Part shown: positions 25,013 to 38,184 of the stretch, piece after piece
Numbering within the stretch: the stretch's first letter is position 1
How the letters are laid out: each line of letters begins with the position of its first letter
Source of the DNA: Angiostrongylus vasorum
Lineage: Eukaryota; Nematoda; Chromadorea; Rhabditida; Metastrongylidae
Reading direction: 5' to 3'
Assembly (NCBI GenBank): GCA_018806985.1
Contig: JADANN010000316.1
Location: forward strand, 310,001 to 374,000
Length of the DNA stretch: 64,000 nt
The notes under the pieces: generated by a model
Databases searched by the model: none
What the model was told of the DNA's origin: nothing
What the model saw: only the letters and a program-made list of their open reading frames with translations
Translations under genes and position numbers: made by a program

Positions 25013-26019
25013 TTAGAAGTCCTATTTTGCAAGTGGTTTGTCTCACACACTTCTGAGCACATCATATAAACATTCAAAGTTTTAAAATGCCTTAACTCAT
25101 TGACTGTTATATGATCCTGTCAGCTCTGTTTTCTAATCAGTTTCAGTGTTTGAAAGAACTTTGGAGGCATTGAAAGTGAAATAGAGTGTAATATTTTACT
25201 CTTGTGGTATTTAAGTGAGGTTGATTCTTCCCTTGAAACGGCGCTTGCTCACAACGAAGTCAATTAGTACGTGTGAAACACATTAGAGTTACTGAATTGT
25301 GTTGGTACCTGCTCGAGTTACTCAGTGACATTTCCAAAGAGGCCAACAGTTATGGACTAGAGATGAGCTACTAGTAGGAAACGATAAACGGTATTAAATC
25401 ATAAAATTCAGTGGATTTTACTTTCAAGTTGGAGTTGTTATACTGAAACGAATTTCAGCGATGCTCTTAGATCCAGTTATAAAATCCTTCAGTGAACCTC
25501 ATAAAGATGGAGCTTTAATAATTCCGGTTTTTTCTCTTTGCATTTTCAAGATGAATTGTTCATGCGTTAATAAACATTTCTCTGTTAGAGAAATGAACTT
25601 CAGCCAAGTGGAAAATACGATCATACCTAACGGGTCGTGTCCAAAAACATTTCTGGTTGGTTATCTTTCGGCTACCTGTCCTTTTGAATTTATAGAAAGT
25701 GGTTTACCTTGTGTCATAAATATCATGGTAATTTCGCTTCTATCATTTCACTTGGACACCGTTACATCGTATTGCCTCTGTTGTTGAGACGGTTACAGTA
25801 ACATAAACACAGTCAAAAACCCAAACCAGTGGAACCTGTTTCGTCCATTAAAGTTCGCTTGGTGTACCAAATGAGATTAAACCAGCAGCTGCTTAAATCA
25901 AATTCTAGGGAACAAATAATGCTACATTCAAAGACGTCCCCGAATTCCAGTGATTCCATGGTGTTAGTGGCCTCTTAATTTGTATCATTTCCATCAATTC
26001 AAAATCCCTTGCATCTAAT
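25013..26019. other. Downstream flank of the CMC1-type gene, nothing recognised
   Basis: This is the 3' flank of the gene. A 108-residue plus-strand open frame (25,461-25,787) has scattered cysteines but resembles no family I know. Confidence 0.35.
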
Positions 26020-26235
26020 TGTAACAAAAGCAGCGATGGTAGTTCTCATGATGTCCCTATTTGTGCACTTGAAATAACTTGGCTTTGTTGATGTCATCGT
26101 CCCTATGACATCAAGTATTAGCCAAGCAGAACGGACGATAGTCAATTTCGAGTGCGTGTGTGGAAAGATCGGGTTGCGACTTAACATAAAGGAAACAGTG
26201 TTTATGAGCAACCAATTCGTTTCTAACCGATTGTA
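26020..26235 (+). mobile_element. RTE-type reverse transcriptase scrap
   Basis: Plus-strand frames contain SSISQAERTIVNFE and CGKIGLRLNIKETVFMSNQF, matching the block just after the catalytic motif in the 1,745 and 19,320 copies. It is short and broken by frameshifts. Confidence 0.7.
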
Positions 26236-26239
26236 AACA

Positions 26240-26615
26240 GTGCAAGTAGCACGGTGATGATAGTGATGTCATTCATCACGAGCACCGTGATAATCTGTCC
26301 ACATGCAAGGCTCACCAAGTTCCCATCACCCCAAGATTGGGTACCAGAATTGCCTATGATCGGCTTGCTCCCTCTGGTCTACGTGCGAGTGTTTTTTCAC
26401 GGCTATCCCAGAATTCCAGAGAGAATCGTCTCATTCAGCATTCGATAATCATCATAACAAAGACGAAAATCGTTAAGCAGCAGCTGAACCCAAATGCAAA
26501 AAATTCGAAGACTTTCTTGGAAAATGGATGCGAAGAAACGAATTGAATACAGAATACAGAAATACAGAATTGAATGGAAGCAACACAGTAGATATGAGGG
26601 CGGGTCATGTAAAAT
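26240..26615 (+). repeat. Family B tRNA-derived SINE
   Basis: The tRNA-like head (agtagcacggtgatgatagtg, A-box-like) is followed by a diverged B-box region and ccaagattgggtaccagaat. The body runs through cagcagctgaacccaaatgc and tggatgcgaagaaacgaatt to gggcgggtcatgtaaaataa. It parallels the 46,722 copy. Confidence 0.75.
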
Positions 26616-26919
26616 AAAAAAAGAAATCCGTTTCTAAACCATCGCTAGCAGACGAATATCTCTGCATCATACAGCTTGTTCATCTGAGTTTTGAGTTCAC
26701 TCTGTAGCGGAAGTGAGGGGTTCGAAAGATCATGAAATCATCAGAGATTTCGCATTGGAAACAATGAATATTTTTCTTCATCTCCAGCTTTGCGACTCCA
26801 CAGTCTTGCTGCCATGTCGTACGCGCGCAAACCTAGGACGCTGCTTGTGCTGAATAGAGGAGTCGTCAGTGTCATTGAATGCTTTAAGAGGTAGTGGTGC
26901 TAGCTTCATGCTGTCCTAT

Positions 26920-27290
26920 AAATGCGAGAAATCATAAAAGAAATAGAAATATTCGGAGACATTCGCTCCTTTGAGTGTGAATGGGGCATACTCAATCAAT
27001 CCGTTCATGAACATCGCTTTTATGAGAATCAGTCGAAGGCCAGTTGTTCCACAGGCGTTATCAAAGTCGGCAGGCATACGTTCCGCTTGGCTAATGATTG
27101 GTTTTGCAACAACGACATAAGTAGCAAAGCGAAGGTGATGTATTCGCTCACCGTCAATTTTTCACTCCCGTGGTTATCCCATTCCAGTATTCACATGTTC
27201 TCGTTGGTACAGTAAACAATTTTGGAGAGATTGTATCGCTTTGCCAAACCCCTTTTTGAGGTCTTTAATATGGTTATAGAATGGTGGTAT
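26920..27290 (-). mobile_element. RTE-type reverse transcriptase fragment
   Basis: This corresponds in the same order to 2,360-2,700 of the first RTE copy (tcggagacattcg, ccgttcatgaacatcg, aggcatacgttccgcttggc, ccattccagtattcacatg). No frame remains open. Confidence 0.7.
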
Positions 27291-27399
27291 TTTGGTTATC
27301 TCTAAACTCATAGACGCCTGAATCGGGTTGTTGATTGGTCAAATTAATCGATGTTAATTCCCAAACTCGTGTTGACCAGGACGTCAACGCCTTCCACTC

Positions 27400-27665
27400 C
27401 GTACTGTGGCATGTTCAGTGGAGCGGTTCCTTTCCGGTGTCATAGACGACGTTGAATGCATGGCGTCTTCTTGTCTCAGTCAGTGCGATGAAGTTGTACC
27501 TAATACTTCTTGTCTGGCTGATCAAGTTCTGTATCGAGGACTTATATGCAAGTGAGCGTGTATTGTAGGTATATATCGTCACCATAGTCCTTCGAGATTT
27601 AGGCGGCCTAGAATGGCCCTGAATTTTTTTGTAAATCTTCCGTACTCGTGTCCTACTCAATGCTG
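27400..27665 (-). mobile_element. RTE-type endonuclease N-terminal fragment
   Basis: The minus-strand frame 27,660-27,415 reads VTIYTYNTRSLAYKSSIQNL then IRYNFIALTETRRRHAFNVV. This is the start of the AP-type endonuclease, with the catalytic glutamate (TE) kept, unlike the 20.7 kb copy. Confidence 0.75.
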
Positions 27666-27689
27666 TCGTGTAAGGGGCCTTTTTGAGGT

Positions 27690-28110
27690 CACGGTAATAA
27701 GGCCCGTTTATTTCACTGTGCTTAGCTTTTTAATACCCACGCATAGCTTGCTGAACTCCGAAAGTGGAACCTGGGTATACTCACGAGTAGCTTGCCAGTC
27801 TCCCCCCAGAGTGGACATGGAAACTTATTTGTTGGAGGCGACTCCTAACCGCCTCCCATATACTTCCCTGTCACTTGATTGCAGGCTTAGCTAAAATGAC
27901 TTGTGGAATTCAATTCGCATAAACGAGAACACACCCACGCATCCAGGTATGAGTACGCCTCGTAAATACGGGAAGTATGCGCTAAATCGGCGCAGCAGAA
28001 ACAGGCAGTCCATCCACTCGATCCACCTGCTTTGGCAGGCGTAAAACCGCTCTGAGTCCTCGATTAATCCTCTATGCGCCACCTGTGGGCGTGCCACATT
28101 CCCTCATGCG
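27690..28110 (+). repeat. Family E interspersed repeat
   Basis: This is the second copy of the repeat at 18,850-19,260, with the shared words given there (for example cctcccatatacttccctgt and gtccatccactcgatccacc). Confidence 0.65.
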
Positions 28111-28279
28111 ACTTTTTGAGACCATGCAAAATACGATGAATCTTTAAATAGTTAAATTGTTACTGGGATAGCACAATAATAGAGATGCCGTTCAATAATA
28201 CACGCAGTATATTGGGTGGACCTCACCGCATGCCAACAATGGTCTATATCTTTCTGTGGTAAAGAAGTGCCTTAACCTG

Positions 28280-28500
28280 ACTGTCTTTGAATTCCACCGG
28301 GAATATGCTCGACCAGAATTCAACGACGTTCATGAAGAAGAGAAAAATTTAAAATATTTAAGCAACAGCCGAACTCACAGGCAAATCCCAGGACGTTCGT
28401 GGATAGTCGATGGGAGGAAACTAATCCAGTGGATGCAAGAAATGCAGGGATCCGTACAATATCTGATGCAGGGTCATGTTAAAGTAAAAACAGAAGGGAG
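28280..28500 (+). repeat. Family B tRNA-derived SINE, 3' part
   Basis: This carries only the body and tail (agcaacagccgaactcacag, ttcgtggatagtcgatggga, gcagggtcatgttaaagtaa). The tRNA-like head is absent. Confidence 0.65.
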
Positions 28501-28939
28501 TAAACTTTGATTTAGCAGTGTAGTCATGGACTGCTCCAAAAGTTTTAGTAAAAGGTATTTCTCCCAACATAAGTTGAGGTCGTGGGGTTTTGGTGAAAGA
28601 TTTTCACCGATTACTCAAATTACATCTAAGTATTCTTTTTTACAAGTAATCTGAAAGCTCACGGAATTTGTAAACTTTTTTTCTCGAGAAAAAAAACAGT
28701 CCAATTCAAAAATTTGCTTCCACTCCTTCACACCGTGAGTACTGTTCGCCCGTTTTCATCATTCTTTTTTTCTGCTACATTTTTGAGATATTTGACTAGC
28801 CCGCATTCTCATGTCGTACACGCTCAACACTTTTTCCATATCGTTTGGCTTTGTTAAAAATTTCTTAGGATGTTCTATCTACTGACACTACTTAACGCCA
28901 TAGATCCCTTTATTTGTTACTGTGGTTGAAGAACCTGGA

Positions 28940-29330
28940 TACTTTAATACTTGGATGGCCCGTCCTCACTGGCTCTATGGGCCTGAGCATTATCTCCACT
29001 TTTTTCGGAGTTTTGCTGGTTTAGCCACCGCGGTTCCTTTGAGCTCCGAGGTTAGCGAGGTCAAAGTCTTCTCCAGGTCGTCACCACCACAGGCAGTCGC
29101 CGCCCTTGTGGATCAGAGAGAGATTTGCCACCATGGGACTAGTTTGGTACCAGGGACGGTGATGGATCCTGGTACTGATTTACTCTTAGCTGACCTTCCT
29201 GATGGAAGCCGGACTCGTTCTCAGCTTGGGAGATCCTGCCAGAGGGATGAATCCCCAACCGTACATCGCAGCGGGACACCCAGGAATACCCACAGCCAGG
29301 TTGAGGCGGTAAACCGTTGAAAGTCTTAGG
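28940..29330 (+). repeat. Family D interspersed repeat, near full length
   Basis: This runs from acttggatggcccgtcctca through ttttttcggagttttgctgg and gatggatcctggtactgatt to ggttgaggcggtaaaccgtt. It is the best reference copy of this family in the window. Confidence 0.78.
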
Positions 29331-29339
29331 GTGGTTGAA

Positions 29340-31210
29340 GAACCTAAATGGAAAGTCAATTCCCTCTTTCATTCCTCTCTGACAGTGTTCTACTGCTTCT
29401 TTGTACAAGTACAGTACCAAAGCATGTGTAAACTATTTGCTGCAGGATACGTCACCCTCTATTTCCATTAGGCATAGGTAGTGTTCTTTTTAAAAAAAAA
29501 CGCGCTGATGTCCGGATCGAGTGGGGGGCTATGGGTTTTTCACGACGACGTCAGCGTTTCGAAACTATGTGATGCTGAAATCTTATGATTTCGACAGTAC
29601 AATACATTTCGCACGTTACCAAAACGTATCACATCCTTGTAAACCAGAAACTGTTGTAAACCGATGCTCTGCTTCAATTTCGTTCCCTATTCCGACTTCC
29701 GTTACCTGAAAAATCAGCACAGCCCCGCCAAAACACCTGAGAATGCGGGACCATTCAGATCATGCATGGTCAGTAAACACTTGATTCTTTGAGCGCCGTG
29801 TTAAATACGGCCATCACTATTGAATAACGAACTGGATGTTGACATAAATGTTGTAAAGTGAAAAAAAATCTAGAAAATGTTCGCTTCCTCGACCGTTTTG
29901 TTACAATGAATATGAATTGGATACGACTCATCTAAATGTCTATTTTCTGAACTTAAGCGACGCGTCAGTCCGATCTACTATCGTATCCGTTGAGCTGATT
30001 ATCGCAGATAGACGTCGGTTTAGGTCGTTAATATGGAGGGTCTCTCTTCACGTCACTTGAAGGACGTCAGCCACTACAACGAGTTTCCCGTCTCTATCGA
30101 TTTCCGTCCCCAGTATCGATGTTTTCCGTCTCTATCGATTTCCGTCCCCCAGTATCCATGTTTTCCGATGCCGTGGACGAGCATTCACACATTTCCGTTC
30201 ATCTGAATAAGTTTGAGTTCCAATGATGTTTGTCAATTCAACTAAGCTATCTAAAATTGCTCAAAGCGTAAAAATTGTTGTTTTCGTTTTATTGCTGGGA
30301 GCGGGTGTTGGTTTATCATGTATCGATTTTTGAACGAACTCAAACTTTAAATGTTTCCGATCGATTGTGAACTAAACAAACTCTCTTGGTGGTCTTTTAT
30401 CGCCGCTATTCGAGTTCTTCTCATTGCGGCGTGTTTTACAACGGCATCTCCGATGATGACTCACCCGAAATCATCGATTGATCGGTGATCAAATCAACGC
30501 GCTGACATTACAGTAATGTTCTTGTTACATTTTTTTTTGTTTCTTATTGTTATAGTAATGTTCACTGGGGTTACAATTTTCGAAATATACTTTTCTCTGC
30601 TGTTCGATTACTTCACTTTCAATTATCTCACCAACAGATAGCTACTGCAGAAAGCATTCCTTCAGTATTTCCTTCATCATCTCCCTTTATCTGTGGAAGT
30701 CACTCTGGGTTTCCAATCCGGATTCGATCATTTTAGAAATTTGCCTCATAAGGTTGTCCATTTCTTTTTCGTATAGAAGAAGAACTGGTTCTGAACCAGC
30801 AGTCTCAATCACTTCTTGTTTTCCTCCCCCAGCTCTTCTGTCTGCTCGTTCTCTTCTCATATTTCCATAATCGAAGCTAAATAGAAAGCAAGACAGACGT
30901 CCGCTATTGATTCTGAGAGTTCGGGCAGACGTCGGTCTTATTGATTACTCACCGACGATTCTCAACGAACTTCAGGCTTTTCCGTTCGGCTTTTTCTTTC
31001 ACGTTTTTGAATTCTATAAATGAAATGGATAAGTAATACTGATGAATATTGATAACATCAATTAATCATAATGGCATTAGGTGACCTATCCATTGTGTAT
31101 TTTTCTTCATGTCAAGCACGCTGTAGAGCTACTTTACCAGCCCTTTTCAATCGTGTTTACATATGTATTTCAGTTAATGAGACCTTTTGCTTTTTGCTGT
31201 ATTATGTATC
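29340..31210. other. Gene-free AT-rich stretch with a short tandem duplication
   Basis: I see no coding block. At 30,083-30,167 a 39 bp unit (tctatcgatttccgtcccc core) is repeated twice in tandem with a third partial start. Confidence 0.45.
30083..30167. repeat. 39 bp tandem duplication
   Basis: Two units begin gtttcccgtctc and ttttccgtctc and end cagtatcgatg and cagtatccatg. They differ at a few positions. A partial third unit (ttttccg) follows. Confidence 0.85.
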
Positions 31211-31214
31211 TCTG

Positions 31215-31680
31215 GAAATCAACGTAATAAATGACTTGGCTTTAGGAACTGAACAAAAGGAGGCTGACTGCTTTGAGAGCTCATAGGAGGACGTAGTAAA
31301 AAGGACAAAGAACAGTCGCCTTCGTGACTGTCACTTCGACTCATTGATTGCTCTTATCTTAACATACGCTAAGAAACCTAGGCGTTACATAAGCACAATG
31401 AAAGAAGTCAGTGTTGTCAAGGAGCTGCCGCGAGAAGTCAAGAACAGACGGAAATGCTTCACCATGTCGGGAACACATGAAGTTGTCAAACCAACGATGA
31501 CAGGGGAAAAAATTCTACTCTATGCCATGAAAGTGCGGAGAAGGAATAATCCCATTTCGTCTACATACGTTGACGATCAAAGATCAGAAATGCTGCTGTG
31601 TCGTTGAACATGTTAATGAATAGGTGCTCTGGACACGTGATATTACTTAAAGCCAACCGGTTATTAGGATGCGTTAGCGA
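31215..31680 (+). mobile_element. RTE-type retrotransposon, C-terminal half fragment
   Basis: The plus strand has INVINDLALGTEQKEA and VVKRTKNSRLRDCHFDS, matching the region after the reverse transcriptase palm in the 19,320 copy. The further C-terminal sequence is decayed. Confidence 0.65.
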
Positions 31681-32024
31681 CTGGGTCCGTCAGAAGTTCA
31701 TAACATTAACACCAACCGTCTGATAGTTAGACTTTTTCGGGAAGATCCTAGAAACAAAGTATGTCATTGCCTTTTCTCTTGAATGGAAAAAACCCCACTG
31801 GGAAACTTTTGTATGCGATAAGGCCGAATGGAGACTTCGGTGGCATTCGTTGTAATCGTTTGACAACAACGGGAAGAGCAGGTGATTTACAAAAAAAATG
31901 TTGACAGTAGGTCGAAATCCCATAGCATACACTTTCTCATTTTCCGTCCCTGCTTTTTGATCATTTCACATTAATTTCATGCACTTTGCATGGAGTTTGC
32001 GATTTTCGACTTATATTATCGCTT

Positions 32025-32415
32025 CTCCTCCCAACGGTTTATCGCCTCACCGTGGCTGGGAGGTATTCCTGGATGTCAGGCTGCGACGTATAACCGGGAG
32101 ATTCATCCCTCTGGCAGGGTATCCCAAGCTGAGAAGGAGTCCGGCGTTTCCATCAGGAAGCCTAGATAAGAGTAAACCAATAACAGGATCCGTCAACGTC
32201 CTGGTACCGAACTAGTCGCATGATGGCAAATCTCCCTCTGATCCACAAGGGCGGCGACTGCCTGTGCTGGTGACGACCCGGGGCAGACTTTGACCTCACT
32301 AACCTCGGGACTCAAGAGAACCACGGTGGCTAACCAGCGGATCTCCGAAAAAGTGGAGGTTATGCTGGGGCCAGCACAATCAGTGAGGATGGGCATCCAA
32401 GTATCCAAATAAGTG
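32025..32415 (-). repeat. Family D interspersed repeat, inverted
   Basis: This is the reverse-oriented full copy: ccgtggctgggaggtattcc at the left, gatccacaagggcggcgact inside, and gggcatccaagtatccaaat at the right. Confidence 0.75.
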
Positions 32416-32419
32416 TTAT

Positions 32420-35400
32420 CGCTTCTTATTTCAAGGATTCTCTTCGTTGTTGTTCTCATTTTCTGTTCTGTCTTTCTTATTATTTCTCTTATTTCTTCGT
32501 TTTTCCTATTCGCTGTTATATGTATTACTGTTTGTATATCACGTCCAACTGTTTGCTGACTCCTCAATCTTCTTGTCCCGACGGGATTTATAGCACTCCG
32601 TCCAAAATAAATATGACGAACGCAAAGAACAAAACAAAATTATCAATACCGTGTTTCAAATAAGCTCTGCATAGATGATCAATGTCTTTGTTCATTGCTG
32701 AGCTCTCAAGAGGATGGTGATAGGTCATTTTTTATTTTGGCAAATACTTTCTCACCATCACTTTCTTCAGAGCCGTAAGGATGATCTTCATAGTCGCACA
32801 CTGCAATGTAATGGAGTTACACAGCACTTTCGTTCTATCCAGGACGGTTCTTCTTGTTGGAATCAGGTGACCTCAGTCGACAGTTCCTGTGGAAAGATAC
32901 GGAGTGACTCTTGGTTAATGACGGTTTCAAACCAACTTCTTTCGTGGTAGGATTTCATCCTCTGTAGCAATTGGAGTTGGCACATTCATACATCGAAGCA
33001 ATCGATGCTGCAGCAACAGCTGCCATTGAGATTTTTAAGAATTTCATGTAACCTTATCAATAAATCAAGATCTTAGAAACTTGGATAACAATGTGTTATA
33101 TTGGGCAGAAATTGATTTCAGAGATTATCGATTGAACTGTTTGATTTGGGCTACAATTTTGCTTGAATTCTAGCGTCTTCACTTTTCTTTTCAGAAGATG
33201 TTAACCAAATCATCCAGTCATTCAGTTCCGACAATCTACTTGAGCTTTCTCAAAATGTGTTTTTCTCCGAGTTTCTTTTTACTATTTTACCTCTTCATCT
33301 CATTTGTCGTACTGTCGATAGTCCACTTCCACTTCTTCTGTTCGTCTATAATATCCATAAATGTTAATATCATGTTTATTAGTATTAATATATAATATCC
33401 GTAAATTTTCGATTTTTTTTTGTAGGAATTTGCAAGGTCCAGGAGGTAATCCAGAATTTAATTAGAAGTATTCTCGAGGAATTCACTCTACTCTCTCTTC
33501 TATCCACTGCGTCTGATGAACGAGTTTCGGAAGAAAATTGGCTTCGAACTCCTCTCATTCTAGGACTTTACTTGGTTGATCATCCGTGAATTTCATGGAT
33601 GTTTGGGACTTTTTCATTAGATTTCGTGTTGCAGTTTCCCTTACAGAAGATTGTATTTGTTTGAAATGAACTTTTTTTTATTTGAAACTCGCTCGACACC
33701 ACAGTAATCCGGGCTTTCGTGTTCAGTGACATCCTTTGTTCATGCTGGCAGTTGTTAGTGTCTCGTTTACTTTTATTCCTTTTGTTCCACTACAGTTCTG
33801 TCGTATATGTTTCTATGGAAAAGTCAACAAAAAGTAGTATTGCTTCACACAAAAACTCTTTTACAGATGGGATTCTTTTTCGCCATCTGCAGAAAGGAAA
33901 AACCGGGGACAGTTCGCCTCGTTCCTACACATGTCGACTTTTCTGCATAAAATAAGGAAAAGGTTTAAATGCGTGTTTCATTAGTTCAGCAGTTTTTCCA
34001 ATCGTTTCTTTATCTTACAACCGCCATCGTTGGTGGTGGCAGAGTTCTTGTGTGGATTCGGTTGCAGTTTGAGAATCTGTCGCCTTCTGTCCTCGTTTCC
34101 ATGTGAAGTGCTAGTTCAGCATGAGTGTTCTTTAAATCCTAAGACCGCCGTGCTAGAGTGTTCCTTTTCCCATGACGACAGCGATTTCGGCGATAAGTCG
34201 GCCGAGCGATCGAAGAAGATGCAATAAGACGAATTACTTTCATGATTTCGAACATATAAATAATAAAATCTGCAATCTTTATGAACTAGATTCCTATTCC
34301 GTTCTCATTTCATGGTTAACCGCCTTACTGTGACGATGTTGGGTCCCAGTTCCAGGAAGATCCCGATCGTCATCCATTTACATGAATTTCCTTCAGCAGT
34401 AGACCTACGATGTATAATGTTGCGAAAAAAGCCCTCACTAAACGGATCCTTTAAATTTTATTCCTGTATAATTACTTTCGTTCCTAATGGTAACTTGAGC
34501 ATCAGTAGAGCTTACTTCTTTTTTTTTCCGACCTTCACTTCACCTCGGTGTAAATAATCAGTGTGAGCTAAGAAAGAAAGCGCCGAACTTATAATTCACT
34601 ACCGACGTTAATAGAACGTCGATCCTTGGATTGATCAGTGTATTCTGTTTTATTGTTAAGCTAACACGAAGTTATTACAAAAAGTTTTACTCAGCGAGCG
34701 TTCAGCGCCTTCGACTTCTTTAGAGCCGGAATGATCGGAATCGACCGTCCGCATCCAGTCGTTCTCTCGATCTGGGTCTTCGTTGTCGATTGAGCTGATC
34801 TTTGTCGAAGATAATCAACTTGAATCACTCCAGCTGTGAAAAAGGCGAAAGTACCGAAGCATTTTTCGATTAAAACATCTTACAGCAATCATATACGACT
34901 CTCGGGATAGTGTACATAAGCGGTGTTATCATTCATGCATGTTTTACAGCCCTTGAAAAGTTGCCGCCCACCCATTGCACCTTCAGGATCGCATTTGTTT
35001 TGTCCGAAAGGCAACTGACACCTTGCATCCCGACCAACTTCCATGGAACTTTTTTTTGGTGGTTAGTCAACATCTTATCGAAGAGATGCTTTAGCCGTTT
35101 TTTGTTTACAGATTTTCTTTAGTCTTACTGTTATTATTCCTATTGTGAACTGGTTCATTTATAAATCAGCCGTACTACATGTAATCTCGTAAATCAATAA
35201 GGGATTGGAGCAAGCAGGAGTAAAGTCACTGTTTGTTCTCGTCTAACACCAGAGGTGCCTTATGGGTTTGTTTTATTCTTACTAGGGTTGATAGTGCACC
35301 ACACTTATTTCTACTGCTTTTTGGCGAAAAAGTTCACAGACGTCTCGCCAGACTCTGTCATGGCATCGATTTAGTTTTTGCCAGACTTTCGCACGAAAAT

Positions 35401-36930
35401 GTCGAACTTTTTCCTCGCTTAAGTAACTCTGTTGATGGTCGAATCCACCGAATTACATCTAACTACGTCATCTAGAAACAGTCCATAACCACGATGAAGT
35501 GGTAAACCGTTTGGGCGCTTCTTATTCGTTTTTTTTTCCTCTTTTAAGAAAAGAATAAGGTGGCCGGGTTGAATGGAGATCAAATAGTAAGGTTGTAAAA
35601 TAATTTTTCGGCAGCTTCATTAATTCAGTAGTCCGTCCGGCTTTTTCCGGATTAACGACTTTCTTTATTGTAGCATTTGTGTTCGAGTTGGTGTAACACG
35701 AGTTCGTGCCAGTGAAGTCTTCATTGATGCTTGTTGCATGCCACAGTTGCTCCGGATGTCCTGCATAATTTTTTTGCCTGCGGTCTCCATCAAAATGTAT
35801 GACTTTTTTTTCATAGAAGAACGGTCACAGTTTGAGTATATAATACCTTTCATACTTTATATAAGTGCTAAGTCAGGACTGGTCTTTCCGTCGACTTCGA
35901 TTGATGTTCGGTAGACAATCGTAGAAACCGCTGTAGTCCCTCCTGAAAAAAGAAGCTCCATGGCAGAGCCATTTCAAGATTCCACAGGAAACCATGCTAA
36001 TCCACACTCAACATGTTGTTTAGGAGAAGAGACAAACATCATACAGCGAATCGAATTAAGAACTGCTAATGTTTGCACACAACAAATGGAAGCGGACTAG
36101 CTTAAATATCAGAGCGATTTTTTACTGTTAAGTCTACTAAGTACTGCGGTTTCAATGACGTTTTTAAATCAGCTCCTGTTAACTGAACGCTGACATTCCA
36201 GTGCAATTCAACCACTAGGCCTGCACTCCATACGCATTCCATCCTCGAAGTCGAATTTAGCCTTGGTCTAATCCTTGGTATTGAACGCGATTCGAAGTCT
36301 TCAAAGTTCGCAGCGATCACTATCGTTATGCAACTATTTCTATCATTTCTATAAAGATGCACTTCTTTCTGAAAATTTGAAACACTTTGGAAAACTAGAA
36401 CTTTTACCGCGAAATATGCGGTGAATCTTATCACTCATTTAAAATAACACGAAAAGAATCCAGCTTCAAGTCAAATATGAACAACATTCTTCACAAATTA
36501 GCGAATGCTGTCTGTCACTTCTTATTCAAATTCACATAAACTTTCTCTATAATCTACTGGATCGCTTTCTCATGAACTTCCTGTACAAGCCATTCCTTCG
36601 CTATCTGATGAACCTTTCTTCTAATAAAGCTTCTTGTATGCCGTGTTATCTGATGCAATTTGTCGCATCTACAGTGTCTAGCTTAGGAGAAGTCCTATTA
36701 GATTGCACTAGCTAAGAAACTTTCTAGAATCCCCTATTGAGCACGAACTCTAGTTCCTTATCCTGAAACTCCGCCCCTTACAGAAGAAATACTAGCAGCA
36801 TTGCTAGTCATTTCGAGGAGTTTGATGGTCTCAGCTAGTGCACTTAGTGTCTCCTTCTTCTTCGTGGCGCTTGTATTCCTTGCTTTTCTGAATAGCATCA
36901 CATCGTTAATTTTGTCTTGCTACTGTTACT
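32420..36930. other. Long gene-free stretch
   Basis: There are no recognisable genes in this 4.5 kb. A weak, head-less family B-like segment in minus orientation lies near 34,020-34,215. A 110-residue minus-strand open frame at 36,434-36,102 is unassigned. Confidence 0.4.
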
Positions 36931-38180
36931 ATAAACGGCCATCGGCTATAACCCAATATTCCAAGAATCGAAAGATTCATGCTATGGAATCACCAACAAA
37001 TCCAAGCCTTTACAGAAGAAATTGCCAACTAGTACAAAGTCGAACATTCTATCTCGAAATTGTAATTATTTGAGTCTGACAGCTGACTGAAACTACTGTA
37101 TTCCACGAAGCCAATCCACTATGGTTCTGGTGCATTTCCCTAACCACTACGATTCTGCACTACATAAAATGAGAATTGATCAAGACTTAAACATTCTAGA
37201 ACCGTTTTCCCGTTAGAGGGCCGAAAGTTTGTCTTTTTTTTTGAACCGTTGAAACTGATTAAAAATAAGTTTTCATGTAATTTTGATAAGTTGTAAAAAT
37301 TTCTCGCGGTAGGTGTCTCAATGTTCGATCGATTCCGTAATGGCTTATGAAGATTTGGGATCCACAGTTCTTTCTTTTTATTTACATCTTTTTTTCATGA
37401 CAATTTCTTTCTTTTATGAGGAGATATTGGGATATTGCAAGGAAATTATTGATGGAAATAAATAAAAGAAGAAGGCCGATCGATTCCGCCGGTTAAGCGC
37501 ATTCTCGGACGTCTTCTTTGTGGAGAATTGATTTATCTTTTCCTTTCCTCATCATCTTTTTTCATTTTTTTATTTTTTATATCTTCTTTGTCGTTTATCC
37601 ACTATGACACAATCTTCTGCTGTATTTTTACTTTTGAGTAGCAATTGGTTTCATTAATAGTGAAAGTAGTATGGGCTGTATAACAATGCCTAACAAAATT
37701 AGCCCTAACGACAGAGAAATTAAATAAGTTCGGTTACCGTATACCAGATTTTTTGTAAGACATGTAGTAATGAATTTATTCACGGAACCAGTGGAGCACT
37801 TTATGTCCTCGTAAAGGAACGTCATAATGGAAATGTTAAATTTCTCCAATATATTTCATTATATAGACAAGGGACAAGAAGCGCAACGGTGGAACTGTGG
37901 TGCTAATCCTACGATCCTCACATACAAATCCAAACCAGTCCTAAAAAATTGTGGAGGCATTTTGGGTCGGGTGATTTCTATGTCCAGATGCGAATTTCCT
38001 TCCTTTTTTATTGAAAACTGAGTTTATATCGAAAAGGCGTGCTTCAGATAGGAAATGGGCTTAGCGGTTCCCATTCTCATCTCTGTTTCCCGTCCCTAAA
38101 TTTTTCGATCTCTTTTTTTATTTCTATGGCCTTTCCGATGTTGATGTGTAAAATTTGCTATCGTCAGCTGCAAAGGTTGG
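36931..38180. other. Gene-free stretch with unassigned hydrophobic frames
   Basis: A plus frame (36,801-37,073) and a minus frame (37,849-37,628) each contain one strongly hydrophobic segment, the latter near its C-terminus. Neither shows splice context or a family match, so I do not call genes. Confidence 0.35.
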
Positions 38181-38184
38181 TGAA

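Noticed and set aside
33998..34240. Full family B SINE in minus orientation
   Set aside because: Only loose word similarity to the family body and no tRNA-like head, so it is mentioned but not listed as a copy.
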